Assembly (NCBI GenBank): GCA_020634155.1
Contig: JACKCI010000002.1
Location: 1,240,001 to 1,304,000, forward strand
DNA length: 64,000 nt
Reading direction: 5' to 3'
From: Anaerolineales bacterium
GTDB taxonomy: Bacteria; Chloroflexota; Anaerolineae; Aggregatilineales; J027
Position numbers and translations under genes: made by a program. The notes under the pieces were generated by a model. It saw nothing but the letters and a program-made list of their open reading frames with translations. It made no database searches and was not told where the DNA came from. Below, piece after piece: positions 51,012-57,019 of this stretch (position 1 is its first letter; the number at the start of each line of letters is the position of its first letter).

Positions 51012-52859
51012 CTATTCAACCGTCACGCTTTTAGCGAGATTGCGCGGTTGGTCAACATCGCAGCCGCGGCGCACCGCGATATGATAGGCCAGCAATTGCA
51101 ACGGCAAGACCGCCGCAATCGGACTAAGGATAGCGGGCACTTCAGGGATATACAGCACATGGTCAGCTTTTTCAGCCATGAGTGTATCGCCGTTGGTTGC
51201 CAGCGCCACCACAATGCCATTGCGGGCCTTGGCCTGCTCGACCTGCCCCAACATCTTGTCATAGACCGAATCCTGTAGGGCGATGGTTACAACTGGCATA
51301 TTCTCATCAATGAGCGCAATCGGCCCGTGCTTCATCTCGCCCGCCGGATAGCCCTCAGCGTGGATATAGCTAATCTCCTTGAGTTTCAGGGCACCCTCTA
51401 AGGCTGTCGGATAGTTCACGCCGCGCCCCAGATAGAGGAAGTTGTCATAGCGGTGCAATTTGCTGGCAAGCGCTTCATATTCAGCCTCACGCGCCAAAAT
51501 CTGACCCGCTAATTCTGGCAAGTGTGCCAACTGTCCGGCATACATCTTGAGGTCAGCCTCGCTCAAAATGCCGCGTTGCTTGCCCAGATACAGCCCCAGC
51601 AGAATTTGAGCGATAATGCTGGCGGTGTAAGCCTTGGTAGAGGCCACCCCAATCTCCGGCCCGGCGTGCATGGCGATATAGCCGTCGGCAATCCGCATTG
51701 CTTGGCTGCCGATGGCGTTCACGATGCTCCATCGGCGGATATTGCGCTCTTGGGCGGCTTCCATCGCCGCTAGGGTATCCACTGTTTCGCCACTTTGGGT
51801 AATGGCTAACACAGCGTCGTTGGGGTCAAGGACGGGGTCACGATAGCGGTATTCACTGCCATAATCGACCTCCACGGGAATGCGTGCCAGTTGCTCGATG
51901 ACGAACTTACCCACCAGCCCTGAATAGTAGCTGGTGCCGCACGCCACAATCACCAAGCGGCGCAAGGCCTTCGCGTCTTCGGGGCTGATGCTGAGGTCGG
52001 GTAGATAAATCTCGCCCGTTTGGAAGTCAACTCGCCCCCGTAAGGCATCTGTCAGCGTTTGGGCCTGTTCGAAGATTTCTTTTTGCATGAAGTGGCGATA
52101 TTCACCCTTAGCCGCACTCACGGGGTCCCATGCAATGGCATGGATGGTGGGGGTAATGGTTTCGCCTGTCTCAACTTGCTGCACATGATAATCATGGGCT
52201 GTGATCACTGCCATCTGCCGATTTTCGAGGAATATCATGTCGCGGGTGTGTTCAAGGATAGCCGGAATGTCCGAGGCAATGAACATTTCATCCTTGCCGA
52301 TGCCCAAAGCCACTCCGCCTGCATTGCCCAACCGTGCCGTCACCAGCTTATCGGGTTCAAGGGCGCTCATCACCACAATCGCGCTGGCCCCTTTGAGCAG
52401 ATGCACGGTTTGGCGCGTGGCTTCTACTAAGTCGCAACCTGTCGCCAAGTAGCGCTCCACCAGATGCACCACCACCTCGGTATCAGTATCCGACTTGAAC
52501 TCGATACCCTCGGCTTGGAGTTCTTCGCGCAATTCAAGGAAATTCTCGATAATGCCGTTATGCACAACGGCGGTTTTGCCGTCCATGCTGCTATGGGGAT
52601 GAGCGTTGCGCTCACTCGGTACGCCATGCGTCGCCCAGCGCGTATGCCCAATACCTAAATGACCTGCAATTGGGCTACTGCCCACTTTCTCGCGTAGGTT
52701 GCCGAGTTTGCCGACCTCGCGCTTGATTTTGATAGTGCCATTTTGCTCTAGGATAGCGATACCAGCGGAGTCATAACCACGATATTCCAGATGTTGCAAA
52801 CCTGTGAGAATAAGCGGCGTGGCATCACGCGGCCCAACATAACCAACGATTCCACACAT
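51012..52859 (-). CDS. glmS: Glutamine--fructose-6-phosphate aminotransferase (isomerising)
   Basis: Makes glucosamine 6-phosphate from fructose 6-phosphate and glutamine, the entry to cell-wall amino sugars. Cys2 is the glutaminase nucleophile (MCGIVGYVG). EYRGYDSAG and GIGHTRWATHG lie in the N-terminal amidotransferase domain. Two SIS domains follow (CGTSYYSG; SGETVDTLAA). The C-terminus ends NLAKSVTVE, as in the family. 615 residues is normal. GGAGGG sits 9 bases before the ATG, and a glmS ribozyme occupies the leader. Confidence 0.97.
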   Translation of the reverse strand: MCGIVGYVGPRDATPLILTGLQHLEYRGYDSAGIAILEQNGTIKIKREVGKLGNLREKVGSSPIAGHLGIGHTRWATHGVPSERNAHPHSSMDGKTAVVHNGIIENFLELREELQAEGIEFKSDTDTEVVVHLVERYLATGCDLVEATRQTVHLLKGASAIVVMSALEPDKLVTARLGNAGGVALGIGKDEMFIASDIPAILEHTRDMIFLENRQMAVITAHDYHVQQVETGETITPTIHAIAWDPVSAAKGEYRHFMQKEIFEQAQTLTDALRGRVDFQTGEIYLPDLSISPEDAKALRRLVIVACGTSYYSGLVGKFVIEQLARIPVEVDYGSEYRYRDPVLDPNDAVLAITQSGETVDTLAAMEAAQERNIRRWSIVNAIGSQAMRIADGYIAMHAGPEIGVASTKAYTASIIAQILLGLYLGKQRGILSEADLKMYAGQLAHLPELAGQILAREAEYEALASKLHRYDNFLYLGRGVNYPTALEGALKLKEISYIHAEGYPAGEMKHGPIALIDENMPVVTIALQDSVYDKMLGQVEQAKARNGIVVALATNGDTLMAEKADHVLYIPEVPAILSPIAAVLPLQLLAYHIAVRRGCDVDQPRNLAKSVTVE

Positions 52860-52904
52860 TGGGTCGTTCCCTCCATTTGGGATGATTTGAATACTGATGG
52901 TTCA

Positions 52905-53069
52905 TCACAGCAGGGTCGCTTGTGGCGCTTGTCTCCAAACGGTTTTCACGGCCTGCTTGGTTTGGGGGGAGTATTAAGGCGGTGATGATGCGCCTTGACG
53001 GTACCCGCTGATAAATCGAATTGCCGTCACCTCGTCACCCTAAGCGCTGCTGCTCAGGGCCATGCGCTG
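52905..53069 (-). ncRNA. glmS ribozyme: glmS ribozyme (glucosamine-6-phosphate-activated self-cleaving RNA)
   Basis: Read on the - strand toward glmS. The predicted cleavage site is between A (53068) and GCGC (53067), followed by AUGG and a 7-bp hairpin (CCUGAGC with GCUUAGG). GACGAGG and a stem UGACGG/CCGUCA (53029-53024 with 53001-52996) enclose UUCGAUUUAUCAGCGGGU, near-identical in spacing to the core of known glmS ribozymes. A hairpin AAGGCG/CGCCUU follows, then a stem AGCAGG/CCUGCU (52957-52952 with 52914-52909) enclosing GUGAAAACC and a GAGA-capped helix. Order, spacing and position directly before glmS all agree. It occupies the 312-bp gap between the last shell gene and glmS. Confidence 0.88.
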
Positions 53070-53171
53070 ATACTCCCAATACTTGGTTGTCGTTGCACCT
53101 CCTCAATAGATAAGCCAACCCATCATAACATAAATCAAACGGGGGTCATAGGTAATTTTGACCAATGTCAG

Positions 53172-53447
53172 TTAAGCGGTGATTTCGACATCATCAATAA
53201 TGCCCGCCACTACTGCTCGCACTGGAGCCGTTGTACCCCCATGCAAAATCTGACGCGCCCCGCTGCCCTCATCAACAATAAGCACCTTATCGCCAATGCC
53301 TGCTTGCACATCATCGACCGCGATGTCATAGGTTTTGGAGGGGGTGCCGTTGAGGTTGAGTTTCTGGACAATCAGCAGCTTACGACCCTCAAAAAAAGGA
53401 TGCTTAATCGTTGCCACCACATGCCCAATGACGCGCCCAATATACAT
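53172..53447 (-). CDS. BMC-P pentameric shell protein (EutN/CcmL family), third copy
   Basis: Forms pentamers that cap the vertices of a bacterial microcompartment. The protein has 91 residues, a normal length. It starts MYIGRVIGHVVATIKHPFF and keeps LLIVQKLN, VDDVQAGIGDKVLIVDEGSGAR and the C-terminal AGIIDDVEI, all BMC-P landmarks. It is the last gene of the shell operon, 2 bp after the preceding copy. Three divergent BMC-P copies stand in tandem, suggesting mixed or specialised vertices. Confidence 0.95.
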   Translation of the reverse strand: MYIGRVIGHVVATIKHPFFEGRKLLIVQKLNLNGTPSKTYDIAVDDVQAGIGDKVLIVDEGSGARQILHGGTTAPVRAVVAGIIDDVEITA

Positions 53448-53449
53448 GG

Positions 53450-53722
53450 CTACCCCTCCGTATAGGCATCATCAACAATGCCCACAATCGCGGCATCAAC
53501 TGGTACAAAGCTATGGGGCATGGCAAGGGCAGCTTCGCGGCTGGCAACCACAAACACCAATTCACCATAGCCAGCTTGAGCAGTGGCGTCGGCGGCAATA
53601 TACGGTTCACCATCCGGCTCACGTTGTTCATTGAGGGGCTGAACCAGCAAGAACTTAATGCCGCCCAACCCCTCAACCTTGCGGGTGCTGACCAGTGTTC
53701 CAATCACCCGTGCAAACTTCAT
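53450..53722 (-). CDS. BMC-P pentameric shell protein (EutN/CcmL family), second copy
   Basis: 90 residues. KFARVIGTLVSTRK at the start, FLLVQPLN, YGELVFVVASREAAL and AAIVGIVDDAY are the family landmarks. The loop after the second strand (EQREPDGEPYIAAD) differs from the other two copies. It overlaps the first copy by 4 bp (ATGA-type), so the two are translationally coupled. Confidence 0.95.
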   Translation of the reverse strand: MKFARVIGTLVSTRKVEGLGGIKFLLVQPLNEQREPDGEPYIAADATAQAGYGELVFVVASREAALAMPHSFVPVDAAIVGIVDDAYTEG

Positions 53723-54018
53723 GCCTCGTCAGCCTTCTCATACAACACGGTATCGTTGATCTCCACCGTATCGACAATCGCCATGATGACGGCATCAGCG
53801 GGGCGGTCTTTGGTGGCTTCGGTCTGGCGGGCCGAGCTACCAGTTGCATACAGCACCACCTCACCGGGGCCAGCCCCCACCGCATCTGCCGCCACCACAT
53901 AGCTGCTGCCGACTTTGCCATCCAAGCCCATCGGCTGCAAAATCAACAGCTTAAGGCCATCCAGCCGTTGGCTTTTTTGTGTGGCAACCACTGTGCCGAC
54001 CACCCGTGCCAGTTGCAT
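53719..54018 (-). CDS. BMC-P pentameric shell protein (EutN/CcmL family), first copy
   Basis: 99 residues, the longest of the three, with a charged C-terminal tail after VDTVEI. The landmarks are ARVVGTVVATQKS, LLILQPMG, AVGAGPGEVVLYATGSSAR and AVIMAIVD. It starts 3 bp after the BMC-H gene, so shell facet and vertex proteins are made from one message. Confidence 0.95.
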   Translation of the reverse strand: MQLARVVGTVVATQKSQRLDGLKLLILQPMGLDGKVGSSYVVAADAVGAGPGEVVLYATGSSARQTEATKDRPADAVIMAIVDTVEINDTVLYEKADEA

Positions 54019-54021
54019 GGC

Positions 54022-54324
54022 CTACTCGTTGCTGCTTTCGCTGGTATCGGTGCGACCCAAGGGCATCACCTTGTCCACGTTGGGGTGTGGACGTGGGATG
54101 ACATGGACAGCGACCACTTCGCCAATCTTCTCGGCCCCGCGCACGCCTGCCTCAACTGCTGCTTTAACAGCCGCAACATCACCCCGCACAATGGCAGTGA
54201 TATACCCGCCGCCTGTTTTCTCATAGGCGACCAATTCAACACGGGCGGCCTTCACCATCGCGTCGGCGGCCTCTACCACAGCGGCAAAGCTGCGGCACTC
54301 AATCATTCCCAATGCTTCTGACAT
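54022..54324 (-). CDS. BMC-H hexameric shell protein
   Basis: The facet-forming shell protein, 100 residues with one BMC domain. GMIECRSFAAVVEAADAMVK, VELVAYEKTGGGYITAIVRG and KAAVEAG are the family pattern, and the C-terminal VHVIPRPH is typical. The pore loop reads KTGGGY, where many relatives have KIGSG, which probably alters pore lining. It is the only hexamer gene in the operon, with no BMC-T gene nearby. It starts 27 bp after deoC. Confidence 0.96.
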   Translation of the reverse strand: MSEALGMIECRSFAAVVEAADAMVKAARVELVAYEKTGGGYITAIVRGDVAAVKAAVEAGVRGAEKIGEVVAVHVIPRPHPNVDKVMPLGRTDTSESSNE

Positions 54325-54351
54325 GAACGCTAATCCTCTCTAGGTAATGGT

Positions 54352-55236
54352 TTAATATCCACTCTTGGATGCTTGAATAGCTTCCCCGCGTGATTCTTTC
54401 ACAATCTGCACGCCCGCGCTGGCCCCAATACGGGTGGCTCCGGCGGCAATCATCGTTTGGGCGTCTTGATAGGTGCGAACCCCACCCGACGCCTTAACCC
54501 CCATCTCTTTACCGACCACATAGCGCATCAAGGCTATATCGCCAGCCGTCGCGCCACCCCCGCCAAATCCGGTGGAGGTCTTCACAAAATCAGCCCCCGC
54601 GACCTTGGCAAGTTGACAGGCTGCCACTTTTTGCTCGTCGTTGAGCTTGGAGGTCTCTAAGATTACCTTACACAGCGCGTTGTGGGCATGGGACATATTG
54701 ACCACCCCCGCAATATCGCGCAAGACCAGCTTATAATCCCCGCTCCGCAGCGCCCCAATATTCAGCACCATGTCAATCTCGGTAGCCCCATCGCGGAGGG
54801 CCTGCTCCGTCTCATAGGCTTTGACTTCAGGCGGGGTGGCCCCCAAGGGGAAGCCAATCACGGTGCAGACCTTGACATCGCTCCCCTTCAAAATCTGCGC
54901 CGATAGCCGCACATAGGTCGGGTTGATACACACGGAGGCAAAATGATAGGTCAGCGCCTCATGGCACAGGCTGGTGATTTCTTCGCTGGTGGCGTCGGGT
55001 TTAAGCATCGTGTGGTCAATCATGCCCGCGATGCCCGTATCAGCCGGAATAGCTCCTAAGCGCGACGAAAAACGGGTCGCCCCAGCCTCGACCATCCGCC
55101 GCACGCGGTCGGGTCGATCCGCCACACAGCGCCCATCGCTGCAATCATCGGCGTTAGGGGTAGGGGTGTTTAAACTGGCAAGTACCTGCTTAGTGATTTG
55201 GTCAACCAAGCGTTCAATATCAATCTGTTGAGCCAT
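54352..55236 (-). CDS. deoC: Deoxyribose-phosphate aldolase with predicted encapsulation peptide
   Basis: Splits 2-deoxyribose 5-phosphate into acetaldehyde and glyceraldehyde 3-phosphate. Catalytic residues are the Schiff-base K219 (FVKTSTGF), D155 (EIDMVLN) and K248 (VKASGG). The N-terminus has about 65 extra residues. They begin with an amphipathic helix (IDIERLVDQITKQVLASL, 5-22) and a Pro-rich linker, the usual form of a microcompartment targeting peptide; a CSDGRC motif follows at 32-37. The start overlaps rpiB-like by 17 bp, with AAAGGA before the ATG. Acetaldehyde release gives a reason for encapsulation. Confidence 0.94.
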   Translation of the reverse strand: MAQQIDIERLVDQITKQVLASLNTPTPNADDCSDGRCVADRPDRVRRMVEAGATRFSSRLGAIPADTGIAGMIDHTMLKPDATSEEITSLCHEALTYHFASVCINPTYVRLSAQILKGSDVKVCTVIGFPLGATPPEVKAYETEQALRDGATEIDMVLNIGALRSGDYKLVLRDIAGVVNMSHAHNALCKVILETSKLNDEQKVAACQLAKVAGADFVKTSTGFGGGGATAGDIALMRYVVGKEMGVKASGGVRTYQDAQTMIAAGATRIGASAGVQIVKESRGEAIQASKSGY

Positions 55237-55933
55237 GTGTTCCTTTCAGATAGCGGCGCTCAATTTGCATAATTTTGTTGACACGGCGGGCATGGCGTCC
55301 ACCACCGAAGTCCGTCGTTAACCATGTCTTGACAATCTGCTTTGCCAGAGCCTCGCCAATCATCCCCGCGCCCAGCGTTAAGACGTTGGCGTTGTTATGC
55401 TCACGGCTATTGACCGCAGTAGCTAAATCATAGCACAAAGCGGCCCGAATCCCCGGCACTTTGTTGGCGGCCATCGAACTCCCAATACCCGCCCCATCCA
55501 CAAGGATGCCGACCCACGCCCGCCCCTCGCTAACGGCCAGCGCCACCGCATGGGCAAAATCGGGATAGTCAACGGCTTCCTTGCTATGGGTGCCAAGGTC
55601 TAACACGCTGTAGCCCTCGGCCTTGAGGTAGGCCTTGAGCATCTCTTTCATGCCATAACCCCCATGGTCAGCCCCTAGGGCCACTATCGGCGCTTGGGGA
55701 TTGGCGGGCGCGGCTTCGGGCAAGGGCCCGGCATCATGCTCGACCAGCGTCACCCGTCGCATCAAAGCGGCTTGACGGGCGAGGGGGGTAATCAGCGCGT
55801 CTTTAGGCACGCGAAAATGCCCGCCTTCCGGCACCGCGTTAATATCCGCTTCAGTCACCAACGGGCGACTGTGGCTTTGCAGTTCATGGCTGAGGGCTTC
55901 CCGCACGAGGCGGCGAATTTGTTCTTCGTTCAT
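55220..55933 (-). CDS. RpiB/LacAB-family sugar-phosphate isomerase, microcompartment-associated, altered active site
   Basis: The C-terminal ~150 residues (82-237) are RpiB-like: GADHGGYGMKE (87-97), SREHNNANVLTLGA (176-189), AANKVPGIRAA. The family's catalytic Cys (in CGTGIG) is Asp146 and the next Thr is Ala (DGAGIG, 146-151). The N-terminal ~80 residues are extra. They start with a short amphipathic helix (EEQIRRLVREALSHEL, 3-18), a likely targeting peptide, then a VPKDALITPLARQAAL segment. RpiB interconverts ribose and ribulose 5-phosphate; substrate here is open. It begins 5 bp after the nuclease-like gene, without an own ribosome-binding site. Confidence 0.88.
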   Translation of the reverse strand: MNEEQIRRLVREALSHELQSHSRPLVTEADINAVPEGGHFRVPKDALITPLARQAALMRRVTLVEHDAGPLPEAAPANPQAPIVALGADHGGYGMKEMLKAYLKAEGYSVLDLGTHSKEAVDYPDFAHAVALAVSEGRAWVGILVDGAGIGSSMAANKVPGIRAALCYDLATAVNSREHNNANVLTLGAGMIGEALAKQIVKTWLTTDFGGGRHARRVNKIMQIERRYLKGTHGSTD

Positions 55934-55938
55934 CTAAA

Positions 55939-56850
55939 TTAGTTCAACTTTTTTAGGTACGGACGGAGTGCCTTCTCCAACCTAATCATAGCGTCAATCA
56001 GGGCATCTTGGATAGTGGGCCATTCTTCAGGGGCGCTTCGATAACCGCCCACCTTGATACGTTTCCGAATGCGACAGGCTCTGCTGCTTTCGGATACTTC
56101 CCATTCTAATACATCCCCAAAGGATTCTTCTATAGTTTCTCGGTATGCGTGCAGTTTCTCTAAAAGCTGGCGATTGCCTTCACCAGTATCATGGTCAATG
56201 TAAAGATCAACATCAGCATCAAATCTGCGAACCAAATATCTGAACTCAATGCCTGATATGCCTGCCCCTGTGTTGATATAGTTGTTATGGGGTGTACTAT
56301 TGGCGTGTAATGCCGTTCTTTGGCGGGCAAGTTCTAGGAGTAAATCCAAGAAAGCTTGTCGATGGTCGCTTTCGGCGATTTCTTTCGCTGTCTTGCCGCT
56401 TTCTCGGCGTTCCGGCCCCACAATGGTTGTGAGGAGTGGCGCGGGTTCTGAGTCATCAATTTGTACCGCTTCTAATTTAATTAGATAAAATGAAGCACTT
56501 GAAGTCTCATTTAACTGACTAATGACCTCAATATGTTCAGGTCTGGGTTCTGCCACAATCCAAATACCAACTTTAGCCCTAAACCATACCAAGTAAGTTA
56601 GGAGCTTGCCGAGGTGGTCATGGTTGCTTCTGCCCAATTGATTTTCAATGACAACCAAATCACCGGAATAATCTTCGGCCACAATATCAACACTGAAACT
56701 GCCTGCGGCTTGTTCTCGTTTCGCATTAGACAGCTTTAGGCCAGTAACTTCATTGAGAATAACCACATTCTCCTGAAGCCACCGAGTGAAATCATACGCT
56801 TCATGCGGCCATACGTCCCTCAGTGGAACTCGATGGAGTTTGCCAACCAT
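55939..56850 (-). CDS. PD-(D/E)XK nuclease-like / DUF4268 protein leading the BMC operon
   Basis: An N-terminal PD-(D/E)XK-type domain: KLHRVPLRDVWPHEAYDFTRW at the start, then SVDIVAEDYSG with the Asp and VVIENQLGRSNHDHLGKLL with the Glu-x-Gln. These are signatures of the nuclease-like group that carries a DUF4268 domain at the C-terminus (about 200-300). I choose the ATG at 56850; a TTG at 56871 is also open. The gene looks more AT-rich than its neighbours, which suggests later acquisition. It is 5 bp upstream of the rpiB-like gene and on the same strand, so it probably shares the transcript. Its role is unknown; relatives occur near mobile and defence genes. Confidence 0.82.
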   Translation of the reverse strand: MVGKLHRVPLRDVWPHEAYDFTRWLQENVVILNEVTGLKLSNAKREQAAGSFSVDIVAEDYSGDLVVIENQLGRSNHDHLGKLLTYLVWFRAKVGIWIVAEPRPEHIEVISQLNETSSASFYLIKLEAVQIDDSEPAPLLTTIVGPERRESGKTAKEIAESDHRQAFLDLLLELARQRTALHANSTPHNNYINTGAGISGIEFRYLVRRFDADVDLYIDHDTGEGNRQLLEKLHAYRETIEESFGDVLEWEVSESSRACRIRKRIKVGGYRSAPEEWPTIQDALIDAMIRLEKALRPYLKKLN

Positions 56851-56891
56851 GCTATATAATGCCCTATGCAATTACCTACTCTATAGCTGCG

Positions 56892-56921
56892 ATTATATAG
56901 CAATAGTGCCAGTAGTGGAAA
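56892..56921 (-). promoter_or_regulatory. Possible promoter for the nuclease/BMC operon
   Basis: On the - strand TTTCCA (56921-56916), an 18-bp spacer and a perfect TATAAT (56897-56892). Transcription would begin about 35 bases before the ATG at 56850. The same TGGAAA on the + strand, with TACAAT at 56939-56944 (17-bp spacer), could serve the kinase gene, giving back-to-back promoters. Confidence 0.45.
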
Positions 56922-57019
56922 AAGTCTACCGCTATGCGTACAATAGGCAGGGATAGTTGAGGTCAATTGGGTGAGGCACACTTACCCTTAATCAAGAGTG
57001 ATGGGAGTGCAACCAACAC

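Noticed and set aside
53695..54321. A 208-codon + strand open frame across the shell genes
   Set aside because: It lies opposite to clear BMC-H and BMC-P genes and has no recognisable domain.
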